Shown here piece after piece: positions 43,979 through 55,047 of a DNA stretch of 64,000 bases. The stretch is from Phlegmacium glaucopus. Its lineage: Eukaryota > Basidiomycota > Agaricomycetes > Agaricales > Cortinariaceae. The notes below the pieces were generated by a model. That model searched no databases. It worked only from the letters and a program-made list of their open reading frames with translations, and was not told where the DNA came from. Where the stretch lies: the NCBI GenBank assembly GCA_015039465.1, contig MU130382.1, forward strand, positions 992,702-1,056,701, in the 5' to 3' direction. A program made the translations under genes and the position numbers. Every line of letters starts with the position of its first letter. Position 1 is the first letter of the stretch.

Positions 43979-44645
43979 GGGGTGTTGATGTACATTACTA
44001 GTTCTACTCATCTTTCATCATCTTTTGCATATTTTTCATTATCTTGCTCCAAGGAGAATAGCCTATCAATACTCTTGGCAAACAAGTCTCCTCTGAACAC
44101 CTAAGTACCAGACAGAATCAATTCAGCCCTGCATCGCCGATTTGATTAATCCGGCAATGGTGGTCGCCTGTGGTCGCCTAGTCAGCTCAGGGGTAGTGCT
44201 CCTGTTGCTGTTGTCATGGTCGAAGCCCCTGTCATATAAATAGGTTGACCGAGCACGGAGACTCATCACATGCACTTTTGCATGCACAGGATCGTTCTCA
44301 GATAGTTATTTCTCCTTGCCATACGCAAGTCATTGGCACTGGCATTCGTGAGCCATGTAGTTAGTTCTTGTCATCAGAAAATTTTCATCACTTTATCATA
44401 GGATTTATCAATCAGGCCTCAGGTGTTACCGTTGATGACAGCGCCCATCTTTTCATTATGCAGGACCCCGAAACTCTGGCTGCCGAAGACTTTCGGGGGG
44501 TCCTCTGCGAGGAGATGTATATAAGGCTGCACTTCTCATGGAAGATACCTCAAGCTGGTCTTCACCCAATCTCTAAGCTCGAAGCTAAATATCTGTTCAC
44601 TCAAACATCACGTACTTTCATACCACATTATCAATTACTATTACT
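43979..44645. other. intergenic, with TATA-like sites
   Basis: 667 bp upstream of the small secreted protein. TATATAAG at 44518-44525 (about 120 bp before the ATG) could be its TATA box; there is a direct repeat GGTCGCCTGTGGTCGCC near 44162. No other gene seen. Confidence 0.5.
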
Positions 44646-45238
44646 ATGTTCTCATCCAAGGTAAGGTTTTTAAACTTTAAACTTTAGCTGTATTGCTGAC
44701 TTCGTTCTTGTTGGTTGGCTAGATCTCCGCTCTTTCACTCTTCGTCTTCTGCCTCTTCACTTTGGGACAGGCCGCCCCCGTCGTAGATGATGCTTCCTCT
44801 CTATCGGCTCGCGAGGCTCCCTTGGATTCTTTCCTCGTCACTCGTGGAATCCTTAGCAAATTGATACACAAAGTCGACCCTGCGACCCAAAAACTCATCG
44901 ACCAGGTTTCTGATGCCGCCTACTGCAAGACCCTCCATGTCCTCTACCATTCCGAAAAAGAGTTCACAGCTGCGCAGCAGTACATGACCACGGAGCAGAA
45001 TAAACTCACTGCGAAGGGAAGCAAGCCCACTGATCCTGTTGTCAAGGAATACGCCAAGGTGATCAAAGGGTTCGGAACTCGGGTTACGAAAATCACAGCC
45101 GAGATCAATGAAAATAAAGCGGCGCTCAAGAAGTTGGGTTTCGCGGATTCTGAAGCTCACTGCAAATCAGCTTACCCCCCCACGACACCCACAACACCCT
45201 CAGCCCCGGCTGCTTCCCCCACTCATACTGGAAAGTAA
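44646..45238 (+). CDS. small secreted protein, unknown
   Basis: Two exons: a 15-nt first exon (MFSSK) and the main exon from 44723. The product starts with a signal peptide (MFSSKISALSLFVFCLFTLG, cleavage near QAAP). The mature part of about 140 residues is Lys/Glu-rich and probably helical, with three Ala/Lys-rich stretches. It has only two cysteines (YCKTLH and HCKSAY), which could form one disulfide, and a Thr/Pro-rich tail TTPTTPSAPAASP. I do not recognise a family. Size and secretion fit the fungal SSP category. It sits between housekeeping genes and the sedolisin array. Confidence 0.75.
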
Positions 45239-47411
45239 ATGTAATGATTATCGATATGTGCTACGTTATGTTATTTCCAATGATACAGTTATCGGGTGAC
45301 TTATGATTCGTGGTCGTTTTCTGCCGCAAGTGTCTCAATCCTTCAGTTTCTTATGGAAATCATCGTGAAATCATTTGGGAAAGCCCAAGTTCACAGCGCC
45401 ATGAGACGATAAACATTCAAATTAGACAGCGAACCCTTATCTGCAGCGATCATAACTAATCCCATATGCTGATTACTGAATCAGTACGATTGCTAAAAGG
45501 GATGCCTGTACAGTGTACTACAGTCCCAATGGATAAATTTCCCTAAGCAGCCGAGGCGAGGCGAGATCATCGAGAGTTGTAATTTAAGTAGTACCCATGT
45601 GTTACCTATGAATACAATGGATATTCCAGTCCGGCCAATGCATAAGCTGGTGTCTTGCCAGCTCTGATATGGGAAGGCAGAGAGTATCGAAAGATTAATG
45701 GTAGAAAGATCTTCTCCAGATGCTTCCACAAGAGGCAGGCATTGATGGACTTCGTAAACTAGTTGGCAGGCCGGTTTGATTGATCTGGAACATATCGGTG
45801 GCAAAGGTGCAATCTGTGCGCAGTCACAGAGTATTCTCGTCTAACGAAGAATGAGTTGACACACCCAACATTCCACGCACGCATCACACACCACCACACA
45901 CACCACGCACACCACGCACCACTGCACCACTGCACCACCGCACCACTGCACCACCGCACCACCGCATCACCGCCAACGCTTATCAATGACCAAGTTCACA
46001 AAAAAACTACCGAGAAAGGCACTCTAGAATGGCCAGTGGCGCCAACCGTCCTCATAAGAGTCATAACACAATCGCCTACACTGCATCGAGCTTCAGACAC
46101 CCCATCCCATCATCATTTCCCCCCCCCCCCCACTTTACAGTCAATCAACCTGCGTCACTCTCCTTCTTTTCCATCCAGCGCAACCTCACAAAGCCAGGCG
46201 GTCTAGCAGTCCACCTCCTAGCAATTGGGAAACAAGACTCACTCGTCGCGTCGTTGGACTCCTATAATGTAGGTTTCGCAGCTCGTCTTTCCCCCCAAAA
46301 GCTAGTTAGACTGCTACTCGGGTCAGGAAGCGTTTTACCGAACTCATTACAGCTTCGTTTGTTACCATTCAAAATTATTCAATATTCAATTAATACACAG
46401 TTCTCGCAAACGCTAAAACCATCAACAATAGTTGATCTTTTGATGTACAGGCTTAAACAACAAAGTGAATACCCAAAGATAGTTTGAGGAGTTGAACGAC
46501 ATGCACATTGTCAACTTAGTGATTTCCTTTTTAACGATGCAGGCAAATCTGCAGTAGAAACCTCTAAATAAGCCAAGAAACTTGAGGACGGCGACGATGA
46601 ACCCTGACGACTATTTTGCCGCAACTCCCCTTAATCGGTCTTGACAATCAAGATTCCGGCTATGAACGCTGTCAGCATAGGCTAAACAAAATCAGTCGAT
46701 TGTGTCAAACTCAATCGAAAGATGTCGTTAACCATGTATGGCCAGCATGCAGGAAGGAAGGCTTAAATACAGTGTTGTTAGGAGACACTTAACGAGATGA
46801 TAAGAGGCTACAGCCTGAGCGTTGGGCACAGTCTTCAGCAATTAAAATAATCATCCCTGAGGGAGACAAAATCGTATATCTGGCGATGGCAGCCCAAGGA
46901 AAGGGAACCGAAGAGGGGACGTCTCGGCCTTCTCGGCCTTATAATACACAGACTCAGTACTCAGTGGTTGTGCCAAAGCAATCGAAGCAAGCAGACCGCG
47001 TTTTAGCAGGTTGTAGCGCGTCCAGCTTGAGCCCAGTCTGTCACATGGTGACACTGTCCATTACGTGACACTGCTCCTTTTGAAAGCGAGGACATGCTTC
47101 ATATTGCCCGTATACGTGCTCTCGACGGCACCACTTTATGTGGATATACCAAAGCTATATATACGGCGCTATCTGCCCATGGAATCTGAGGTTATCTGAG
47201 AAGAACTTGCACATTGGTCTCCTACTATGGCGATTCCCAAGCCACATCAGTGGATGCCTTTGTGCTTCACATGGACCAGCTGGCGAAAATAGATTCCACT
47301 ATAATCTATCGACTGAAGAGGTATTAAAGCATGTGAAAAGTTCAACCACTTCCTCTCTTGGTCTGATTGAGGAAATCAATTGGCGATTGTTCTCATGCAT
47401 AGATCCTCAGT
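45239..47411. other. intergenic, 2.2 kb, with minisatellite
   Basis: No gene I can support. It holds a CACC-rich minisatellite, a 13-nt C run at 46119-46131, an open but motif-free frame at 46029-46487, and the promoter of sedolisin A. From about 47266 on, sequence matches the upstream regions of copies B and C. Confidence 0.5.
45887..45975 (+). repeat. CACCACTG/CACCACCG minisatellite
   Basis: Irregular repeats of ACCACACACC then GCACCACTGCACCACCGCACC in tandem. The tract is GC-rich and has no coding frame across units. Confidence 0.75.
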
Positions 47412-47418
47412 TATAAAA
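47412..47418 (+). promoter_or_regulatory. TATA box of sedolisin A
   Basis: TATAAAA, 42 bp upstream of the ATG at 47454. The matching position in copy B is also TATAAAA. Confidence 0.7.
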
Positions 47419-47453
47419 CGAGTAGAATTCTTATCCTTGGCTTTACCGGCGAC

Positions 47454-50066
47454 ATGCGTTCCTTGTTCCCAGTCTTTCTTCTAAGTTTCGGTCTCTTTGG
47501 CACCTCTCCAGTGGTGGCAGTTCCTACAGGAGAATCTGTATACAGTGTCAAGGAAGAAGTCAACTCTCCCAGAGGATGGATCAAACATAGCCGACCGGCT
47601 CCTAATCATAATATCGTCCTGCGCATCGGCCTTCCACAACCAAACTTCCACATTTTAGAGAAACATCTCTACGAAGTAAGCGATCCTGACCACGAGCGCT
47701 ATGGTCAGCACCTATCCAAGGCAGAAGTCGAGGCCCTCGTAGCTCCTCACGACGAAAGTGTGGAATCGGTGACCAAATGGCTAGGTACTTTTGGCATCAG
47801 CGAGGACAGTCTTGTGCGTTCGCCAGCTAGAGACTGGGTGACACTGAAGGTCCCAGTGACCCTAGCGGAGAAGATGCTCGATACTGTCAGTTTTTGCATT
47901 TAGCTTATTTAGGTGTTATGATCATCTAATTATTTTTGTAGACTTATCATGTCTGGAAGCATTCTGAAAGTGGTGATTACCTGGTCCGGACTACGAGCTA
48001 CAGTCTTCCTAGCAACCTTCATGACCACATCGACCTCATTCAACCCACGACGATGTTCGGAAGGTTCAAGAAGGAGAAATCGACCGTTTTCCCAGTAGGC
48101 AAAGATGCAGTTATTGTTCAACCTGACCTCAATGCGGCTCCTGTCGTTCATTCTTCGTCTGGTGTAACCGTTTCTGCTAGCTGCAAACAGACAATAACTG
48201 TCACATGCCTTCAACAGCTATATAATGCTGTCGGTGTAGTCCCAACCGCTGCTAATAATTCGATAGGCATCACGGGGTACTTGGTAGGGATCATCTTAAT
48301 GTTGCTTCTAGAGTACCCCAACTGATTTAATTCAGGGACAATTTGCAAATATTCATGACTTGCAATTGTTCTATGCTAATGAAGTACCAGCTGCAGTGGG
48401 CTCCAATTTCACATTTGTATCTGTGAACGGCAAGTTTATAAAACAAAACTTGCGGTTGTCACATATCTGATGCTGTTCCTTCGAAGGCGGACTCAATGAC
48501 CAAACACCAGCGAATGCTGGTGATGAAGCTAATCTGGATGTACAATTTGCTTTTGGCCTCTCTCACCCAATTTCAGTGAGAATCTACGTTCTGTATTCAA
48601 ATCTCTTGGTCTGATACATAGCATGCTCAGCCAACTTTCTTCTCTACCCCCGGGAGTCCTCCATTCATACCTGATGACCTGACGCCACAGAATACCAATG
48701 AGTATGTCTAATTTATGTTTCATCTGCAGTTGGTGTGCTTCACGCTTTTCTACAGACCTTACACAGATTGGCTCGATTTCGTTCTCGCTCAACCGAAGGT
48801 TCCTTTGGTGATATCAACCAGCTATGATGACGACGAACAGACTGGTATGTACTCATCGAGATTGAGCATGATCGTTGTATCTATCTAATTGACCAACAGT
48901 CCCATTGAGCTTTGCCCAACGTGCATGCGCAGGATTTGCTCAGCTAGGTGCGGTTATTTTTCCATTATACTGATTGATTTGTTGACAATGAGAGTGGCAG
49001 GTGCTCGTGGCGTCTCCCTTATGTTTTCCTCAGGGGACTCTGGCGTGGGAGATGGTGATTCAAACCCTGCTACTCAACAATGCTTTACCAATGACGGCCG
49101 CAATCTCCACACATTCATCCCAAATTTCCCGAGTTCGTGCGTAAACTTTATCCTCCCGTCATGATCAGCGGTACCCACTTTCTGACACTTCTATCCAAAT
49201 AGATGTCCATTGTGAATACCAGTCATCTATGAGAAAGTGTTATCGTCTGACGCTCCTGATAGTGTTACTGCCGTCGGAGGGACTACAGGTATTCCTGAAG
49301 TCGCAGTGTCAAGGTTTTTCTCTGGAGGAGGATTTAGTAACTACGTGAGTTGCAGATGGCTCCTGGCCAACCAATTGTCTGACGAACCAAAATCATTACT
49401 AGTTTGCTCAACCTGCCTACCAGGCAACTGCCGTCAACGCTTATTTAAATGCTCTTCCCAAAGGAACTTTCGCAGGTCTCTTTAATGCGTGAGCTATCCT
49501 TCATTGTTCAATGGTGCAGTAGGGCTTACTTTGCCATCAATAGTACTGGACGAGTGAGGCTTCAATAGTATTCAAGTTTCGTCGTTAAATCTGACACAAC
49601 ATTTGGTAGGCCTACCCAGATGTTTCAGCACAATCAGATAACTTCAAAATTTTCCTCGATGGAAAGGCAATTCTCATTGGTGGGACTTCTGCTTCATCCC
49701 CTACGTTTGCTGGGTTTGTTGCTTTATTGAACGACGCTCGCCTGAATGCCGGTTTACCACCCTTGGGATTCTTAAATCCCTTCCTGTACTCTAAAGGATT
49801 CTCAGGCCTGAATGATATCATCAGTGGTCATAACGCAGGTTGCGGTACTCAAGGATTTAATGTCAGTAACATAAGTTTTGGATGTGATCTAATAACGCTG
49901 ACGTCGTCTATCCAATTCCACAGGCGACAACGGGATGGGACCCAGGTATGCATTATCCTCGGGGTCACGTTCCATAGCGACATGGCCTGAATGTTTTTCT
50001 ATAGTCACCGGTCTGGGTACCCCCAACTTTGCGAAGCTCAAAGCCCTTGTCATCGTGCCCTGGTAA
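47454..50066 (+). CDS. sedolisin (peptidase S53), array copy A
   Basis: Secreted serine-carboxyl peptidase. Signal peptide ([20 protein letters not shown]), propeptide ([19 protein letters not shown]), then catalytic Glu and Asp in [18 protein letters not shown]. The oxyanion loop is [11 protein letters not shown] and catalytic Ser lies in [10 protein letters not shown]. All introns are placed as in copies B and C. Micro-exons at 49203-49211 (9 nt) and 49544-49553 (10 nt) are needed to keep the frame. The intron at 48430-48486 begins with GC, while B and C have GT there. The last exon gives [24 protein letters not shown] box 42 bp before the ATG. About 570 residues, an unexceptional size. Confidence 0.92.
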
Positions 50067-50149
50067 GGAAACTTTGTTCCATTCGTCTGCTCATATTAAT
50101 GACAGAAAACACGCAGAAGAAGTAGCCAGCTGAACTAACTTGAAGTGAG

Positions 50150-50890
50150 AAGGTTACAAACAGCTACTTTTGCATTCATTTCTTGAAATGTTCCATAACC
50201 TGTAATATTATTTCCGATAACCGATAAAGTACTGACCCATCGGTTTTCAATTGAGTTCTCTCGGTGGTTCACTGATGAGAGTTATCTTGACCAGGCATGA
50301 CCTCCTGGCTTCATCGCTTCCAGTTTTGCATCCCTCAGGATGTCAGCATCTGACTTGACTCTTAAATTAGGCCGCTGAACTGCGCAATTCAGGAGGCGTC
50401 AAATACGCCAGAAAGCTGACAGCTAGAACAGACAATGTACAGATAAGATTACCCAATTATAGAACAAAGATATGAGGATGTCGGTCAAATACTTAGAATG
50501 GAGGGAAAGGAGTAATAAAAATGGTAACCACATAATTGATATGACATACATTAAACAACCAATGTTTTATTTTCGTCATGAGAATCTTCGCACGAGGTTT
50601 CTGCGAATTTTTGGCCTGATACCTCAATCCTGTATGCACACTTGTCGTTGTACTTTTGTTGAGTAAAGTTGTTGGCTCGAACCACTCTCTGAGCCCTTAC
50701 TTCCTTTTCTTCCTGTCAGTCATCCAGCCTTACGTGCAAACATACTCCTCTGGGATTAGTTTTTCTTCTGCAGTCCCCTCTGAGCCTCTTGTTGAAGCCG
50801 CATCTTTTTTTAACACGCCCCTTGTTCAATTTAGCAACATCAATGCCCCTGGCGAACTTGCTTAAATCGGCTCGTCGAAAAAACTCATTG
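50150..50890 (-). pseudogene. Tls1 relic A
   Basis: Decayed copy of the intact Tls1 gene at 57715-58893. Segments homologous to the last exon, the middle (CACGAGGTTTCTGCG, near 50592) and the N-terminal region (ARGIDVAKLNKG, near 50860-50830) remain in order. The last-exon frame is broken: VMEHFKK is followed by TGA where the intact gene has CGA. The central part (equivalent to about 58000-58310) is replaced by unrelated sequence at 50411-50578. No continuous frame exists. Confidence 0.85.
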
Positions 50891-51248
50891 AAAAGGAAAA
50901 TGCCTGAAAACGCTTTAACAATGTTCATCTCGCCCGACTCCGAGTCCTCACACTAATCTCCCAAACCTGGCCCACTGAGTCTATTACTCTACACAGATTG
51001 TACCTCTGTCAGCGCTGTGAGGGAGGCGAAGGTCAATTAACTCGAGCACGGCCACTATCGACGGATTCCCAAGGCAAAACAACCGATATCCTTGTGCTAC
51101 CTCTTGTGCTTCACATGGACCAGCTGGCGAAAATAGATTCACTGTGATTCTACATTACAACCTGTGAAATTTTTTTGACTACGTCCTCCCGCTCTTGGTC
51201 CAATTGAGGAAATTCACTTGCGATTGTTCTCATGCGTGGGTTTTAAAG

Positions 51249-51255
51249 TATAAAA
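51249..51255 (+). promoter_or_regulatory. TATA box of sedolisin B
   Basis: TATAAAA, 41 bp upstream of the ATG at 51290. Confidence 0.7.
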
Positions 51256-51289
51256 TCAGTAGGGTCCTCATTCCTAGCCTTACAGTGAC

Positions 51290-53870
51290 ATGCGTTACTT
51301 ATTCCCAGTCGTTCTCCTAGGTTTTAAATTCCTTGGCAATTCTCCCGTGGTTGCAGTTCCTACGGTAGAATCTGCATACAGTGTCAAGGAAGAAGTCAGC
51401 TCTCCCAGAGGATGGTTCAAACATAGCCGACCGGCTCCAGATCATAATATTATCTTGCGCATCGGTCTTCCGCAACCAAACTTCCACATTTTAGAGAAAC
51501 ATCTCTACGAAGTAAGCGATCCCGACCACGAGCGCTATGGTCAGCACCTATCCAAGGCAGAAGTCGAGGCCCTCGTAGCTCCTCATGACGAAAGTGTGGA
51601 ATCGGTGACCAAATGGCTAGGCACCTTTGGCATCAATGAGGACAGTCTTGTGCGTTCGCCAGCTAGAGACTGGGTAACACTGAAGGTCCCAGTGAGCTTA
51701 GCAGAGAAGATGCTCGATACTGTCAGTTTTTGCATTTAGCTTATTTAGGTGTTATAATTATCTGATTATTTTTGTAGACTTATCACGTCTGGAAGCATTC
51801 TGAAAGTGGTGATTACCTGGTCCGGACTACGAGCTACAGCCTTCCTAGCAACCTTCATGACCATATCGACCTCATTCAACCCACGACGATGTTCGGAAGG
51901 TTCAAGAAGGAGAAATCGACGGTTTTCCCAGTAGGCAAAGATGCAGTTATTGTTCAACCTGATACCAATGCGGCTCCCTCTGGTGTAACCGTTGATGCTA
52001 GCTGCAAACAGACAATAACTATCACATGCCTTCAACAACTCTACAATGCTGTCGGTGTAGTCCCATCTGCTGCTCATAATTCGATAGGCATTACGGGGTA
52101 TTTGGTGAGGATCTTACTTGAATTTTGATTCTAGAACGTCCCGGCTGATTTATTTCAGGGACAATTTGCAAATATTCAAGACTTGCAATTGTTCTATGCT
52201 AATCAAACACCAGCTGCAGTGGGCTCCAATTTCACGTTTGTATCTGTCAACGGTAAGTTTACAAAGCTTCGTTGTCACATATCTTATGAAGTTATTCTTC
52301 TAAAGGTGGACTCAATGACCAAACGCCAGCAAATGCTGGTGATGAAGCTAATCTCGACGTACAGTTTGCTTTTGGCCTCTCCCACCCAATTTCAGTGAGA
52401 ATCTACGCCTTGCATTCAAATCTCTTGATCTGATACATAACTTACTCAGCCAACTTTCTTCTCTACTCCCGGAAGCCCTCCATTCATGCCCGATAACCTG
52501 ACGCCACAGGATACCAATGAGTATGTAATTTATGTGTCTTCTACAATTGCTTTGCTTGATATTTTTATACAGACCTTACACAGATTGGCTCGATTTCGTT
52601 CTCGCTCAACACACGGTTCCTTTGGTGATATCAACCAGCTATGATGACGACGAACAGAGTGGTATGCACTCATCGAGATTGAGCATGATCGTTGTATCTA
52701 ATTGACCAACAGTCCCATTGAGCTTTGCCCAACGTGCATGCGCAGGATTTGCTCAGCTAGGTGCGGTTATATTTCCATTATACTGATTGATTTGTTGACA
52801 ATGAGAGTGGCAGGTGCTCGTGGCGTCTCCCTTATGTTTTCCTCAGGGGACTTTGGTGTGGGAGATGGTAATCCAGACCCTGCTACTCAGCAATGCTTTA
52901 CCAATGACGGCCGCAATCTCCACACGTTCATCCCAAATTTCCCGAGTTCGTGCGTAAATTTTATTCTCGTATCAGTGGTAACCACTTTCTGATGCTTCCA
53001 TCGAAATAGATGCCCATTGTGAATACCAATCATCTATGAGAAAGCGTTATCATCTAACACCCTGAAAGTGTTACTAGCGTTGGAGGGACTACTAGTATTC
53101 CTGAAGTCGCAGTTTCAAGGTTTTTCTCTGGAGGAGGATTTAGTAACTACGTGAGTTGCAGCTGGCTCGAGATCAACTAACCGTATGACGAATCAAAATC
53201 TTTACTAGTTTGATCAACCTAAGTACCAGAAGAAGGTTGTCGACGCATATTTACGTGCTCTTCCCAAAGGAACTTTCGCAGGTCTCTTTAATCCGTGAGC
53301 TATCTTTAATTGTTCAATTGTGCGGTGCGGCTTACTATGGCACTGACAGTGGTGGACGAGTGAGGCTTCGATATTCAATATTCAAACTGCGTTACTAATT
53401 CTGCGTTAGGCCTACCCGGACGTTTCAGCTCAATCAGATAGATTCAGAATCTTTCTCGAAGGACGAGCAGTTCTCATTGGTGGGACTTCTGCTTCATCTC
53501 CTGCGTTTGCTGGATTTGTTGCTTTATTGAACGACGCTCGCCTGAATGCCGGTTTACCACCTTTGGGATTCTTGAATCCCTTCTTGTACTCTAAAGGATT
53601 CGAAGGCTTGAATGACATCATCAGTGGTCATAACGCAGGTTGCGGTACTCAAGGATTTAATGTCAGTAACATAGTTGAAGATATGGCTTAACAACGCTGA
53701 CATTATTTATACTATTCTGTAGGCGACAAAGGGATGGGACCCAGGTATGGACCGTTCTCGAAGCATATTTCATGACAACCTTGGTCTGACTTTTTCATAT
53801 AGTCACCGGCCTTGGTACCCCCGACTTTGGAAAGCTCAAAGACCTTGTCACAGGGAAGGGGTCGAAGTAA
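51290..53870 (+). CDS. sedolisin (peptidase S53), array copy B
   Basis: Near-twin of copy A. Signal peptide [20 protein letters not shown], propeptide as in A, catalytic Glu/Asp in [10 protein letters not shown] and Ser in [10 protein letters not shown]. The oxyanion loop reads [10 protein letters not shown]: Ser after the conserved Asp is Phe. All introns can be spliced in frame; the intron before VTSVGGT uses an AAG acceptor instead of TAG (near 53064). The segment encoding PVVHS in copy A is missing (15 bp shorter near 51975). It ends [19 protein letters not shown] box 41 bp before the ATG. Confidence 0.9.
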
Positions 53871-53874
53871 GAGG

Positions 53875-54530
53875 TTCACAGAAATAACTACTTTCGTATT
53901 CGTTTCTTGAAACATTCGATTACCTTTATTTCTGATATCCAATCACTTTTCTAACTAAGGGACTGACTGACTACTTGCCATTCGAGTTCTCTCAGTGATT
54001 CTCCGAGGGAGTTTATTTTGACCTCCATTGCTTTCAGGTCTGCAACCATCAGGGCGTCTGACTTGGCTCTTTCTTGAATTGGGCTAGTAAACTACGCAAT
54101 TCAGTAGGCGTCAAATACGCTGAGTGCTAAAGGGCTCACAGCACTAGATGTTTTAGCCCTTTTTCCATTCTTGACGTTCTTCGGCCACGGCCTGAGACGT
54201 TCTGAAATAAGACCAGACCCTGAGTAGCGCTTCATCGAGCACCGTCAAACTATTCCGACATCGGTCGACGGTCGGCGATGTTATTCAAAGCCTTGTGGAT
54301 CTCGTGAGGATCCACACGTCGTCATCAAGATCTTCACGAGGTTTGCTGCGAATCTTGGGGTTCTCTTCAATATGCAGGCCGTCGGTCGGTCAATACATCA
54401 GTAGTGATTAGTCATCGACAGACCTATTCTCTTCTCGAGGCCGCTTCTTTTTCTTCTAAAGCTCCCCCCTTATTCAATTTCGCGACATCGATCCCTTATG
54501 TAACTCAGTCTAGAAAATTTGTTGTAAAGG
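53875..54530 (-). pseudogene. Tls1 relic B
   Basis: Decayed copy of Tls1. The last exon is nearly intact (VIECFKKRIRK), but internal deletions remove parts of the exons around 54170-54290 (for example a segment equal to TTGGTTTCTGCTTCTCGACC of the intact gene is lost). The N-terminal exon region at 54440-54510 is only partly recognisable. No open gene remains. It lies convergent to sedolisin B, as the intact Tls1 does to C. Confidence 0.82.
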
Positions 54531-55047
54531 AAAATGCCTGACAGTCTTGACGTCTCTCAGAGTTAGGCAGTTCTGACACTTAAGCCGGTCTCTCTGCACA
54601 GATTTTATACCTCTCACCTTTACGTTTCGGATAACGTTGCCCACACAGCGATTTGAAGTGGACGCAAAATTTTCTTGGGTTCCAGGAAACGTCGACAAAT
54701 CTCGCGCGTGGTATCGCGACGTGACAAGAATCTCTCAACTGACTCTAATCAGTGCTGCATTACGTTCTACCTCGACGGTTATGGGTTCATTGAATCTATG
54801 TATAGCGCTGTCTGTCCGGGAAACCTGGGGTCAACAAAAGGTCGCGGCCGATTCCCAAGCGGGTGGAAGCACAAGGACCAGCTGGCAAAACTTTGACCTA
54901 TCAACTGAAGATGTATTACAGCAGTGAAAATTTTAATTATGTCCTTGAACTCTTGCTCTGATTCAAGGAATTAATCGGTGATTGCTCTGGTACATGGGCT
55001 TTCATTTTAATAACGAGCAGGTTTCCCATTTTTACTTTATCGGTGAC
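54531..55047. other. intergenic, upstream of sedolisin C
   Basis: Partly homologous to the A and B upstream regions (GGACCAGCTGGC near 54875; TATCAACTGAAGATGTATTACAGCA near 54899 matches TATCGACTGAAGAGGTATTAAAGCA of A). No TATA box at the expected position. Confidence 0.6.

Noticed and set aside
45887..45975. CRISPR-like array
   Set aside because: The units are contiguous and irregular with no spacers; the genome is eukaryotic.
46029..46487. 152-residue open frame
   Set aside because: No motif, no splice-supported extension, and it spans a poly-C run; likely chance.
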